NCBI RefSeq assembly: GCF_014257025.1
Contig: NZ_JACMSF010000018.1
Coordinates: 1 to 64,000 of the forward strand
Length of the DNA: 64,000 nt
Source: Streptomyces cupreus
Lineage (GTDB): Bacteria; Actinomycetota; Actinomycetes; Streptomycetales; Streptomycetaceae
Reading direction: 5' to 3'
The position numbers and the translations under genes are program-made. Every line of letters starts with the position of its first letter. Positions within the stretch are counted from its first letter, which is position 1. The notes under the pieces were generated by a model, which saw only the letters and a list, made by a program, of their open reading frames with translations, was not told the origin of the DNA and did no database searches. Positions 7,778 to 16,695 of the stretch are shown in pieces.

Positions 7778-7929
7778 GCCGCCTGGGCGACGCCGCCCAC
7801 CTGCTCGGCATGCGGCCGCGCGACTGGGACGCGTGCACGGTCGAGGAAACCGACCTGCTGCTCGACTGGCTCGACGCCTACGAGGAAGCGCAGCGCAAGG
7901 CGAACGAACAACTGGACAGGGGCAGATGA
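7367..7929 (+). CDS. tail assembly chaperone, -1 frameshift long form (gpGT-like)
   Basis: If ribosomes slip one base back at 7747-7753, 129 residues of the short form are extended by 58 residues in the -1 frame, with no intervening stop, to TGA 7927-7929. The extension contains GDAAHLLGMRPRDWDACTV and then an acidic helical tail, DLLLDWLDAYEEAQRKANEQ, which looks like real protein. This reproduces the lambda gpG/gpGT arrangement. The frame 0 stop is at 7775-7777. Confidence 0.75.
7747..7753 (+). promoter_or_regulatory. GGGAAAA -1 ribosomal frameshift site
   Basis: The heptamer is in the correct phase (G-GGA-AAA, zero frame GAG GGA AAA), the canonical X-XXY-YYZ pattern and almost the same as the lambda GGGAAAG site. 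Runs of four A are rare in this GC-rich coding DNA. No obvious stable stimulatory stem was worked out just downstream. Confidence 0.75.
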
Positions 7930-7954
7930 CGCCCCCTTCGTGAAGGGGGCGTCA
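7927..7954 (+). promoter_or_regulatory. hairpin sequestering the tape-measure ribosome-binding site
   Basis: TGACGCCCCCTTC (7927-7939) is perfectly complementary to GAAGGGGGCGTCA (7942-7954). The stem starts with the TGA that ends the frameshifted chaperone and ends with the A of the tape-measure ATG, so the purine-rich GAAGGGGG initiation signal is buried. A ribosome finishing the long chaperone would open it, while one stopping at 7777 would not reach it. A terminator role is less likely because no T-run follows and the start codon is part of the stem. Confidence 0.6.
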
Positions 7955-10884
7955 TGAGCGACACGTCGCTGGTGTTCAACCTCGTCGCCCGGGACCAGAC
8001 CGAACAGGGCCTGTCGTCCGCGCGCGAGCGCTTCGACACCGCGGCCGCCGGCATCGGCGCCGGCGTTGCGGCCGCCCTCGGCGTCGGGATCGCGGCCAAC
8101 CTCGACATGGAGGCGGCCAACGCCAAGCTGGCCGCTCAGCTCGGGGTCGGCCCGGCAGAGGCCGCCGAGCTGTCCAAGGTATCGGCGAGCGTCTACGCCA
8201 ACGCCTGGGGCGACTCGGTGCAGACCGTCAACGACGCCATCCGCGGCGTCTACAACAACATCGGCGACGTCTCCCAGGCCGAGGGCGGCCTGGAGGGCGT
8301 CACCACCAAGGCCCTCGCCCTGGCCGAGACGTTCGACCAGGAGGTCGGCCCGACCACGGCGGCCGTCGGCCAGCTGATGCGTACCGGACTTGCGTCCGAC
8401 GCGGAGGAAGCGTTCGACCTGATCAGTGCGGGATTCCGCACGTCGGCGAACAAGGCCGACGACTTCCTGGACACGCTGAACGAGTACTCGGTGCAGTTCA
8501 AGCGGGTGGGCCTGGACGGTGAGACGGCGATCGGCCTGATCGACCAGGCCATCGACGCCGGTGCCCGCGACAGCGATCAAGTCGCGGACGCCATCGGCCA
8601 GTTCGGCGAGCTGGCCCTGGCCAGCAGCACGGGCGTGCAGACCGCGTTTCAGTCGATCGGGCTGAACGCCGACGAGATGAAGGCCAAGCTCCAGGCGGGC
8701 GGCAAGTCCGGCCAGGAGGCGCTCCAGATGACCCTGGACGCGCTGCGCGGCACCAAGGACGAGACGATCCGCCTGAACGCGGCAACCGCCCTGTTCGGCG
8801 ACCCGGGCACCGTGATGGGCGATGCCCTGTTCGCCCTCGACCCGGCTGGCGCGGCCGCATCGTCCGGCATGGACAAGGCGGCCGGGTCGACCGACAAGCT
8901 CGTCGAGACCGCGGGCAGCAGCGCCGCCGCCACGCTGGAGTCCTTCAAGCGCAAGGCGATGGGCCACCTTGCCGAGATCACCGGCACGTTCATCAAGTTC
9001 GCCCTGGACAACCGGGCGGTGTTCGAGCCCCTCGCGTACACGCTGATGGGCCTGGCCACCACGGTCCTGATCGTCAAGGGCGCGATCATGACGTACACGG
9101 CGATCGCCTCGGTCGTCGCCGGGGCCAACGCCATCATCAACGCCTCCACGTGGACCGTCATCGGCAACTGGCTGCGGATGATGGGCATCGGCATCATGGC
9201 CTACCTGCGCATCGCCGCCGGCGCCGTGGCCTCCGCCCTGACGACCGCCGCCGCGTGGACGGGGTCCGCGCTCGTGTCCATCGGCACCTGGGTCCTGGCC
9301 GTGATCCGGGCCGCGCTCGTCTCCGCCGCCCATTTCGCGATCATGGCGGCGAAGGCGGTCGCCTGGGCTGCGGTCATGGCCGCACAGTGGCTGATCGCCA
9401 TGGGCCCGGTCGGCTGGGTCATCGCGGTCATCGTCGGCCTGGTCGTGCTGATCGTCGCCAAGTGGGACGCGGTCAAGAAGCACACCCTGGCGGCCTGGGA
9501 CTGGGTGTGGAAGAAGATCCAGGGCGCCTCCGCCGGGATCCAGACGGCCGTGCAGGGGCTGGGCAAGATCCCGGGATGGGTCGCCGGCTACTTCGGCCGC
9601 ATGAAGGACGCGGCCGTCGAGCGGGCGCTGGCCCTGGCGACGTGGATGTCAGGACTGCCGGGCCGGATCTCCAAGTCCATCGGGTCCATGCGTGACCTGC
9701 TGGTCGACAAGGGCATCGCCGTCGTGCAAGGCCTGTGGTCCGGCATCAGCTCGATGGGAACCTGGATCAAGAACCAGATCATCGGCTGGGCCAAGGACGT
9801 CATCCCGGGCCCGATCGCCAAGGCCCTCGGGATCTCCAGCCCGTCCAAGGTGACCAAGGCGCAAGGCCAATGGATCGCCCGCGGCCTGATCGACGGTCTG
9901 ACCGGATCGTCGAAGCAGATCAAGGCGGCGTCCTACAAGCTCGCCGACATCGTGCGGGACGCGCTCGCCCCCGGCAAGAAGCGCTCCAAAGCGCTGGACG
10001 TCATCGGCACCGGCACCAACAGGCTGATGAAACTGGCCGCCCAAGAGGATGCCCTGGCGGACCGGCTGAAGAAGGCCAACAAGAAGGTCGCCGACCTGAT
10101 CAAGGCACGCGACAAGCTCGCCGCGGACGTCAAGAAGGGCGTCCTGGACGCGGCGAACATCACCCAGATCACCGGCACCGGCCAGGTGTCCGCCGACTCG
10201 ATCCTGACCAACCTGAGCGACAAGCTCGCCCAGGCCAAGTCGTTCGCCGCGAACCTGGCCAAGCTCAGGGACAAGGGCGTGCGCGGCGACCTGATCGCAC
10301 AGATCGCGCAGGCCGGCGTCGAGGGCGGATCCGCGGCGGCCGCCGCACTCGCCAACGCCGACAAGGGCACCATCGCGCAGATCAACTCCACCCAGTCCCA
10401 GCTCGTCGCCGCGGCAGGCACCGCCGGGAATGTGGCCGGGAACGCGATGTACGGGGCCGGTATCAATGCCGGCCAGGGCATCGTCAAGGGGCTGAAGAAG
10501 GAACAGAAGGCGATCGAGAAGCAGATGCTGAAGATCGCAGAGTCGATGAAGCGGGCGATCAAGCAGGCGCTCGGCATCAAGAGCCCGTCGGCCCTGATGG
10601 CGCGCGAGGTCGGCCAGTTCATCCCGCCCGGCGTAGTCCAGGGCATGCAGCGCACCGCACCGCAGCTTGACGCCGCGATGCGCTCCCTGGTCCGCCCCGA
10701 ACTGGCCGCCCCTCAACAGCCCCTGACCGCGCCCGGCATGGCGCCCCTGATGGGTGCGCAGGCGGGTGGCGGCACCGTGCGGGTGCGGTTCGACTTCGCT
10801 GGCGCCGACAGCGAGTTCAAGCGGATGTTCCGCAAGCTGGTCCGCGTCGACGGCCGCGGCCAGGTGCAGATCCTCACCGGCTAA
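7954..10884 (+). CDS. tape measure protein
   Basis: The 976-residue protein sets tail length and is the largest helical protein of the tail operon. The N-terminal ~350 residues are Ala-rich helical and resemble TP901-type tape measures. A hydrophobic region at about residues 355-520 contains several potential membrane-crossing helices. Two conserved ALGI(S/K)SPS motifs at about residues 628 and 875 are typical of tape measures. A coiled coil lies between them. No lytic transglycosylase or peptidase domain is apparent. The start follows the hairpin described above. Confidence 0.9.
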   Translation: MSDTSLVFNLVARDQTEQGLSSARERFDTAAAGIGAGVAAALGVGIAANLDMEAANAKLAAQLGVGPAEAAELSKVSASVYANAWGDSVQTVNDAIRGVYNNIGDVSQAEGGLEGVTTKALALAETFDQEVGPTTAAVGQLMRTGLASDAEEAFDLISAGFRTSANKADDFLDTLNEYSVQFKRVGLDGETAIGLIDQAIDAGARDSDQVADAIGQFGELALASSTGVQTAFQSIGLNADEMKAKLQAGGKSGQEALQMTLDALRGTKDETIRLNAATALFGDPGTVMGDALFALDPAGAAASSGMDKAAGSTDKLVETAGSSAAATLESFKRKAMGHLAEITGTFIKFALDNRAVFEPLAYTLMGLATTVLIVKGAIMTYTAIASVVAGANAIINASTWTVIGNWLRMMGIGIMAYLRIAAGAVASALTTAAAWTGSALVSIGTWVLAVIRAALVSAAHFAIMAAKAVAWAAVMAAQWLIAMGPVGWVIAVIVGLVVLIVAKWDAVKKHTLAAWDWVWKKIQGASAGIQTAVQGLGKIPGWVAGYFGRMKDAAVERALALATWMSGLPGRISKSIGSMRDLLVDKGIAVVQGLWSGISSMGTWIKNQIIGWAKDVIPGPIAKALGISSPSKVTKAQGQWIARGLIDGLTGSSKQIKAASYKLADIVRDALAPGKKRSKALDVIGTGTNRLMKLAAQEDALADRLKKANKKVADLIKARDKLAADVKKGVLDAANITQITGTGQVSADSILTNLSDKLAQAKSFAANLAKLRDKGVRGDLIAQIAQAGVEGGSAAAAALANADKGTIAQINSTQSQLVAAAGTAGNVAGNAMYGAGINAGQGIVKGLKKEQKAIEKQMLKIAESMKRAIKQALGIKSPSALMAREVGQFIPPGVVQGMQRTAPQLDAAMRSLVRPELAAPQQPLTAPGMAPLMGAQAGGGTVRVRFDFAGADSEFKRMFRKLVRVDGRGQVQILTG

Positions 10885-10895
10885 GGAGGCCCGTC

Positions 10896-13800
10896 GTGGT
10901 GTTCCCCCAGACCCCGCTCAGCGTGCAGATCGAACTCCAGATCGGCGGGGTCTGGACGGACATCACCACGGACGTCTACACCGCCGAGAAGATCACCATC
11001 GAGCGCGGCCGTCCCGACGAAGGGCAGCGCACCGACCCCGGCAAGTGCGCGATGGTCCTCAACAACCGCGCCGGGAAGTACTCGCCCAGGAACCCGCTGT
11101 CGCCGTACTACGGGGCCATCGGCCGCAACACCCCGATCCGGGTGTCCGTGCTGGCGGGCAGCCAGTTCCTGCGGCTGCCCGGCGCGTCCACCGACTACGC
11201 CTCCACGCCCGACGCCGCGCCGCTGGACATCACCGGCGACCTCGACGTGCGCATGGACGCGCAGCTGGTCAACTGGCTGGACGCCGCCGACGTCCTGCGC
11301 ACCACCGAGCTGGTCGGCAAACTCACCCTCGCCGCCGGCGGGAAGAGCTGGTTCCTCGGCGTGCGCTCCAACAAGCTCTACCTCGAATGGAGCGCGGACG
11401 GCACCAACACGCTCAGCGCATCCTCGACCACCGAACTGGTCGTGCCGCCCTCGGGACGCCTCGCCGTGCGCGCCACCCTGGACGTCGACAACGGCGCCTC
11501 GGGCCGGACGGTCACCTTCTACACCGCGCCGAGCGGTGTCGCGGGGCCGTGGACCCAGCTCGGGGCGGCGGTCGTGCAGTCCGGGGTCACGTCCATCTTC
11601 AACAGCAGCACCGCCCTGCGGGTGGGTAACGCCACCGACGTGTCGATGACAGCGAGCGCGGGCCGCTGCATGTCCGTCGAGATCCGCAACGGGATCAACG
11701 GCACGGTCGTTGCCAACCCGGTGTTCGCCGACCAGGCGATCGGCACCACATCGTTCGCCGATGCGGCGGGGCGGACGTGGACGCTGAACGGCGGCACGCA
11801 GATCACCAACCGCCGGACGCGGTTCGTCGGCGAGGTGTCCAGCTGGCCCTCGCGCTGGGACGTCTCCGGCAAGGACGTCCGCGTGCCCATCGAGGCTGCG
11901 GGCGTCCTGCGCCGGTACGGGCAGGGGCAGAAACAGTTCGACAGCACCTTGCGCCGCCGGATCCCGGCGTACTCCCCGGCGGCGTACTGGCCGCTGGAGG
12001 AGGCACAGGGCGCCACCCAGGCCTACAGCCCCATCACCGGGGTGCAGCCGATGAAGGTCAGCGGGGCACTGACGTTCGCCTCCGACGACACCCTCGGCGG
12101 CGCAACCACCGTGCCCGCCTGGGGCGACGACGCCGAGGGACGCGGCGCGATCCCGGCCATCCCGGACGGCGCCTGGCACCTGGAATGCGTGTACCGCCTG
12201 GACAGCATGCCGTCCGGCCTGAACACGATGTTCGAGGTGAACACGACCGGCACCGCGAAGAAGTACTCGGTCCGTGTGCAGACCAACAACGTCAACGTCC
12301 GCGCCCTGGACGGCGAGGGCAACGAACTGGCGTTCATCAACATCACCGCGCCCGACTTCACCGGCCGCTGGAACCGCTTCCAGCTGTGGGCCCGACAGCA
12401 GGGCTCGGACGTCGAAATGCACGTGGCCTGGCTCGGCGTCGGCACCAGCGGCGTCGCCCAGAGCGTCACCTACACCGCCACCGAGGGACGGCCGTCCAGC
12501 GTCACCGTCATGGGCGTACCCGGCAACCTCCGGCTCGGGCACGTCGCCGTGTTCTCCACCGTCAACACCGCCGCCTTCGCCGCCGCAGACGACGGATTCG
12601 CCGGGGAGACCGCGGGCGTGCGCCTGCGCCGCCTGGCCAGCGAGGAGGCCAAGCCCATCCTGGTCCACGGCGACACCACCACCGAGGAACTCATGGGCGC
12701 CCAGCGGCCCAACACCTTCCTCGACCTCGTCGAGCAGGCCGCCGACGTCGACGGAGGCCTGCTGTACGAGCGGCGCGACATCCTCGCCCTCGCCTACCGC
12801 GACCGGGGCACGCTGTACAACCAGCCGCCCGCGTTGCAGCTCGACTACAACGCGCCCGGCCTCGCCCACCCGCTGGAGCCGGTCGACGACGACCAGGCCA
12901 TCCGCAACGACCGCACCGTGCAGCGGGAGGGAGGCAGCAGCGCCCGGGCGGTCCTGGAGACCGGCCCGCTGTCCGTGCAGGCCCCGCCCAACGGCGTCGG
13001 CCCCTACGACGACAGCGTGACCCTCAACCTCTTCACCGACGACCAGCCCGCCTCGCACGCCGGGTGGCGGCTGCATCTGGGCACGGTCGACGAGGCCCGC
13101 TACCCGGTCGTCAACGTCGACCTGGCCGCGAATCCGGGCCTGATCGACGCGGTCACGCAGCTGGACTCCGGCGACCGGCTCACCATCGCCAATCCGCCGG
13201 CGCACCAGCCGCCGGGGCCGATCGACCTGATCGCGCAGGGCTACACGGAGGTCATCGGCCACCCCATCGACTGGGACCTGTCGTTCAACTGCACCCCGGC
13301 CTCGCCGTGGAACGTGGCCTGGGTGGGCTCGGCGACCACCGCCCGGGACTCCCGGGAGTTCAACTGGGTCGACGGGGACTATCTGACCCTGGCCGCCGCC
13401 CTGAACAGCACAGACAGCGTCGCACCGGTCATCACCACGACCGGCCCGGTGTGGTGGGGCGGCGTCGCGGACACCCCCTACGACTGGAAGATCTCCGGCG
13501 AGCACGTCACCGTCACCGCCCCAGGCTCGCTCATCAACGCGAACCCCTTCTTCAACACCGACGCGGCCAGCTGGTCCGCGCAGTCCTGCACCATCGCCCG
13601 GTCCACGGCCGTCGTCATGCCCCACCCCAAGGCCCGCGCCTCCCTGCTGATCACCCCCAACGGGTCCAGCGCGGTCGGCGGCGCCCTGTGCGCGCAGACC
13701 GCGGTGGGCAGCATCACCCCGGGCGGCCAGTACGTGGTGGGAATGTGGGTCTACAGCCCCGGCGGCTGGTCCGACCTGCGGTCCGCCGTCAACTGGCACG

Positions 13801-14720
13801 ACAGCGCGGGTACGTTCCTCTCCTCCAGCTTCGGGTCAGGGTCGGTCGTCCCGGCCGGGACGTGGACGTACCTGGAGCAGACCGTCACCGCGCCGGCCTC
13901 CGCCTCCCGGGCGGTCGTCCGGGCCCACCACGCGGGCACCCCGGCCGCCACGGACATCTACTACGTGTGGGCCGTCCGCATCACCCGCCCCAAGGCCAGC
14001 TGGTGCTACGACGCGTTCGGGCGCACGGCCGCGAGCGGGTGGGGGACCTCGGATGCGGGCCTGGTGTGGAACACCGTCGGCGGCGGCCCCGCCACCGACT
14101 ACAACGTGGGCTCCGGGTACGGCTCACAGACGCTGTCCACCGTCGACCTGTCCCGGCGGACCGCGATCACCGCCATCCACCCGGACCCCGACATCTACTG
14201 CGACATGACCACCTCGGCGCTCGCCACCGGGGACAGCCTCTACAGCGCGGTCACCGCCCGCATGCAGGACGCCAACAACATGTACATGCTGCGGATCGCG
14301 TTCACCACGGCCAACACGATCCTGGTGAACATCCGCAAGATGATCGCCGGGGTCCAGACCCAGCTCGGCTCCACCTACACCGTCCCCGTCACCCACGTCG
14401 CCGGCGCGTTCATCCGCACCCGCTTCCAGCTCCAGGGCACCACGCTGCGCGCGAAAGCCTGGCCCGTGACCGCGCCCGAGCCGTCGGCCTGGCACATCGA
14501 GACCACGGATGGCGACATCACCGCCGCCAACCAGATCGGCACCCGCTCGATCCGGGTCACCGGCAACACCAACACGGCCGCCGTCGAGATCCGCTACGAC
14601 AACCTCGACGTGATCAACCCTCAGCACTTCACCGTCGCCCGCTCCGCGAACGCCATCGTCAAACCCCAGGCCGTGGCCGCCCCGGTGAGCCTCGCCCAGC
14701 CCGCCATCGTCGCCCTGTAA
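10896..14720 (+). CDS. large minor tail protein with LamG-like domains (receptor-binding candidate)
   Basis: A 1274-residue protein starting at GTG after AAGGAGG. The first ~90 residues resemble distal-tail or baseplate proteins (QIGGVWTDITTDV, IERGRPDEGQRTDPGKCAMV). Concanavalin A/LamG-like beta-sandwich regions are seen at about residues 95-250 and 380-560, a galactose-binding-like module at about 880-1020, and a third sandwich up to the C-terminus. Such architecture suits binding of host cell-wall carbohydrate. Domain limits are by eye. Confidence 0.75.
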   Translation: MVFPQTPLSVQIELQIGGVWTDITTDVYTAEKITIERGRPDEGQRTDPGKCAMVLNNRAGKYSPRNPLSPYYGAIGRNTPIRVSVLAGSQFLRLPGASTDYASTPDAAPLDITGDLDVRMDAQLVNWLDAADVLRTTELVGKLTLAAGGKSWFLGVRSNKLYLEWSADGTNTLSASSTTELVVPPSGRLAVRATLDVDNGASGRTVTFYTAPSGVAGPWTQLGAAVVQSGVTSIFNSSTALRVGNATDVSMTASAGRCMSVEIRNGINGTVVANPVFADQAIGTTSFADAAGRTWTLNGGTQITNRRTRFVGEVSSWPSRWDVSGKDVRVPIEAAGVLRRYGQGQKQFDSTLRRRIPAYSPAAYWPLEEAQGATQAYSPITGVQPMKVSGALTFASDDTLGGATTVPAWGDDAEGRGAIPAIPDGAWHLECVYRLDSMPSGLNTMFEVNTTGTAKKYSVRVQTNNVNVRALDGEGNELAFINITAPDFTGRWNRFQLWARQQGSDVEMHVAWLGVGTSGVAQSVTYTATEGRPSSVTVMGVPGNLRLGHVAVFSTVNTAAFAAADDGFAGETAGVRLRRLASEEAKPILVHGDTTTEELMGAQRPNTFLDLVEQAADVDGGLLYERRDILALAYRDRGTLYNQPPALQLDYNAPGLAHPLEPVDDDQAIRNDRTVQREGGSSARAVLETGPLSVQAPPNGVGPYDDSVTLNLFTDDQPASHAGWRLHLGTVDEARYPVVNVDLAANPGLIDAVTQLDSGDRLTIANPPAHQPPGPIDLIAQGYTEVIGHPIDWDLSFNCTPASPWNVAWVGSATTARDSREFNWVDGDYLTLAAALNSTDSVAPVITTTGPVWWGGVADTPYDWKISGEHVTVTAPGSLINANPFFNTDAASWSAQSCTIARSTAVVMPHPKARASLLITPNGSSAVGGALCAQTAVGSITPGGQYVVGMWVYSPGGWSDLRSAVNWHDSAGTFLSSSFGSGSVVPAGTWTYLEQTVTAPASASRAVVRAHHAGTPAATDIYYVWAVRITRPKASWCYDAFGRTAASGWGTSDAGLVWNTVGGGPATDYNVGSGYGSQTLSTVDLSRRTAITAIHPDPDIYCDMTTSALATGDSLYSAVTARMQDANNMYMLRIAFTTANTILVNIRKMIAGVQTQLGSTYTVPVTHVAGAFIRTRFQLQGTTLRAKAWPVTAPEPSAWHIETTDGDITAANQIGTRSIRVTGNTNTAAVEIRYDNLDVINPQHFTVARSANAIVKPQAVAAPVSLAQPAIVAL

Positions 14721-14731
14721 GGAGGCCGGCC

Positions 14732-15133
14732 GTGACCCTGTGGCAGCCCGGCATGCGCATCACCGACGTGCGCCTGAACGACTACACGCCCGTCCCCCTG
14801 ACGAGCACCCCCACCGCGGCGGCCGGCTTCTCCCTGACCTCGTTCAGCGGTCGCAAGTCCGGAGGCACGACCGAGTGGGCCGTCGTTCTCAGCTACAGCG
14901 GCGCCACCATCACCGCGTCCAGCACCGGCAACATCGGCGACACCCTGTGCTGCACGCTGCCCAGCGACTGCTGGCCCGGTGCCGAGACCTACGAGATCTA
15001 CGAGGTGGCGGGCGTCACGGCCGGATCGGTTCGCCTCATGACCAACGGTCAGTGCCTGCTCACCACCCTCTACCCGACATCCAGCATCGGCGCGAACACC
15101 GTCAAGTTCGGGTCGAGTTTCCAGACCGGCTGA
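14732..15133 (+). CDS. phage tail-associated protein of unknown function
   Basis: A 133-residue protein starting at GTG behind AAGGAGG, directly after the large tail protein. It is Thr/Ser/Gly-rich with beta character and four cysteines (CC pair near residue 74, C80, and one near residue 110). Position suggests a baseplate or fiber accessory protein. No family recognised. Confidence 0.6.
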   Translation: MTLWQPGMRITDVRLNDYTPVPLTSTPTAAAGFSLTSFSGRKSGGTTEWAVVLSYSGATITASSTGNIGDTLCCTLPSDCWPGAETYEIYEVAGVTAGSVRLMTNGQCLLTTLYPTSSIGANTVKFGSSFQTG

Positions 15134-15153
15134 CCCACCACCAGGAGGTAATC

Positions 15154-15399
15154 GTGCCCCTCGGCGAGCCCGTAGGCCCGTCCCAATCCCAGTGGAAGAT
15201 CAGTGTGGACAGTGTGGCCCGGGTCGCCGACTACCCGGTTACCTTCACCGCCACAGTGTCCACCGACAACATCGACGACCCGGCCGTCCAGGGCGTCGTC
15301 CAGCAGATGGTGGACCTGCTCAACGCATCCCCGGACTTCGTACTGCGCTCTGCGGCCCGCACGTCCACCTACGCGGAGCAGATGACGCCCACCGCATAG
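15154..15399 (+). CDS. small phage protein of unknown function
   Basis: An 81-residue protein with a clear AGGAGG signal before GTG 15154. The middle (SVARVADYPVTFTATVST) is beta-like and the second half helical. It lies between tail and lysis genes. A GC-rich imperfect inverted repeat follows at about 15417-15447 before the endolysin. Confidence 0.6.
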   Translation: MPLGEPVGPSQSQWKISVDSVARVADYPVTFTATVSTDNIDDPAVQGVVQQMVDLLNASPDFVLRSAARTSTYAEQMTPTA

Positions 15400-15462
15400 C
15401 CAACCGCCCACCGCCTGCCCCCGCGCCATGAGCCCCGGGGGCGTCTTCACTTCTGGAGCACC

Positions 15463-16176
15463 ATGGCTACTCCCCTGTCCGCAGCCACGTTCCTGGCCAA
15501 GCTCCGCGCCGAGGGCGTGAAGGTCGTCGAGGTCGGCAACTGGCGCACGCACAACCGCAACAGCAAGGGCCCGTGGGGGCCGGTCAACGGCATCATGCAG
15601 CATCACACCGGCCCCTACTCGACGGAGAAGGGCATGGTCGAGCTGTGCCGCACCGGCTACTCCGGGCTGCCCGGCCCGCTGTGCCACGGCGTCATCGACC
15701 GCTCCGGCGTTGTCCACTTGGTCGGCTACGGCCGCGCCAACCACGCGGGCCTGGGCGACGACGACGTCCTCGACGCGGTCGTCCGCGAGGACGCGAACCT
15801 GCCCGTCGACAACGAGGCGAACACCGACGGCAACCGGCACTTCTACGGCTTCGAAGCGATCAACACGGGCGGTGGCCAGGACTGGCCCGCAGCCCAGGTC
15901 GAAGCCATGGTCCGGGTATCTGCCGCGCTCTGCCGCGCCCACGGCTGGCATGCCGAGTCGGTCATCGGCCACAAGGAGTGGCAGCCGGGCAAGCCGGATC
16001 CGGCCGGGGTGGACATGGAAAAGCTGCGCGACCGGATCGCCGAGCGGCTCAAGCACCCGGCCAGCTGGTCGCCGACCGCCCCGAAGCCGCCCGCACCCAA
16101 GCCGCCCACCGTCGAGGAGCGGCTGACCGCACTGGAGAAGCGCGTCACCGCGCTGGAGAAGGAGTCCCGAGCATGA
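15463..16176 (+). CDS. endolysin, N-acetylmuramoyl-L-alanine amidase (PGRP/Amidase_2)
   Basis: A 237-residue protein. The N-terminal ~185 residues carry amidase_2 signatures: the zinc-ligand region IMQHHTGPYS near residue 45, a YGFEAINTGG segment, and GHKEWQPGKPDPAG near residue 165 with the second His ligand and catalytic Lys/Asp. It cuts the amide bond between muramic acid and the stem peptide. A Pro/Lys-rich linker follows, then a C-terminal coiled coil (VEERLTALEKRVTALEKE), probably for oligomerisation. It overlaps the holin start. Confidence 0.9.
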   Translation: MATPLSAATFLAKLRAEGVKVVEVGNWRTHNRNSKGPWGPVNGIMQHHTGPYSTEKGMVELCRTGYSGLPGPLCHGVIDRSGVVHLVGYGRANHAGLGDDDVLDAVVREDANLPVDNEANTDGNRHFYGFEAINTGGGQDWPAAQVEAMVRVSAALCRAHGWHAESVIGHKEWQPGKPDPAGVDMEKLRDRIAERLKHPASWSPTAPKPPAPKPPTVEERLTALEKRVTALEKESRA

Positions 16177-16358
16177 GGATCTCGAAGTACGCCAAGGCGG
16201 CCGTGTCCGCCGTCGCCGCGGGCGCGGGCTCGCTGTCCGTCGCCGTCACCGACGACGCCGTATCGGCCGCCGAGGGATGGGCGGCGCTGATCGCCGTGCT
16301 CGCCGCGCTCGGCTGCACCTGGGCTGTGCCCAACAGGCAGGCCAGAAAGGACGGCTGA
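16173..16358 (+). CDS. holin
   Basis: A 61-residue protein overlapping the endolysin stop (ATGA). Two hydrophobic helices (about residues 7-24 and 34-52) are separated by a short acidic turn and followed by a basic tail NRQARKDG, the usual layout of small actinophage holins. It would permeabilise the membrane and time endolysin release. Coupled to the next gene by TGATG. Confidence 0.75.
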   Translation: MRISKYAKAAVSAVAAGAGSLSVAVTDDAVSAAEGWAALIAVLAALGCTWAVPNRQARKDG

Positions 16359-16618
16359 TGACGACCCCGGACGCGGGCGTCTACATCAGCAACGCCCAGA
16401 TGTACCAGGAGGTGAGGGACCTGGCTCAGACGGTCGGCCGCATCGAATCGAAGGTGGACAACTTCCTCGACGAGGCGAAGGACATCCGGCAGGACGTCCA
16501 GGACCACGAGCTCAGGATCCGCACCCTCGAACGGGCCCGCTGGCCCATGCCCACCATCGGCGTCCTCGCCGGTGTCGCCGGCGCCGCCACGGGCGCCGTC
16601 GCCCTCTTCGCCCGTTGA
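16358..16618 (+). CDS. second lysis membrane protein (coiled coil plus C-terminal TM)
   Basis: An 86-residue protein with an N-terminal heptad-rich coiled coil (about residues 15-58) and a single C-terminal hydrophobic helix (TIGVLAGVAGAATGAVALFA). This architecture recurs as the last gene of actinophage lysis cassettes and may be a second holin, antiholin or regulator. The strong terminator after it marks the end of the late operon. Confidence 0.65.
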   Translation: MTTPDAGVYISNAQMYQEVRDLAQTVGRIESKVDNFLDEAKDIRQDVQDHELRIRTLERARWPMPTIGVLAGVAGAATGAVALFAR

Positions 16619-16620
16619 CC

Positions 16621-16658
16621 GCGGCCCCGCTCTCCTTCGGGAGGGCGGGGCCGCTTTT
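16621..16658 (+). terminator. intrinsic terminator of the late phage operon
   Basis: A 15-bp stem (16621-16635 with 16640-16654, one G-U pair) closes a TTCG tetraloop and is followed by TTTT. It begins 3 bases after the last lysis gene and separates the late operon from the convergent GntR gene. Confidence 0.9.
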
Positions 16659-16695
16659 GTGTGTCCAGGGGTGTCCACGACGGCGGACACCCCGA

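Noticed and set aside
10881..13799. 972-codon minus-strand open frame opposite the minor tail gene
   Set aside because: A GC-skew shadow; the plus-strand protein has domain structure and a clear start signal.
11777..15133. 1118-codon alternative plus-strand frame in the minor tail gene
   Set aside because: Only its last 133 codons (from GTG 14732) look like protein; the rest is an Arg/His/Pro-rich off-frame reading.
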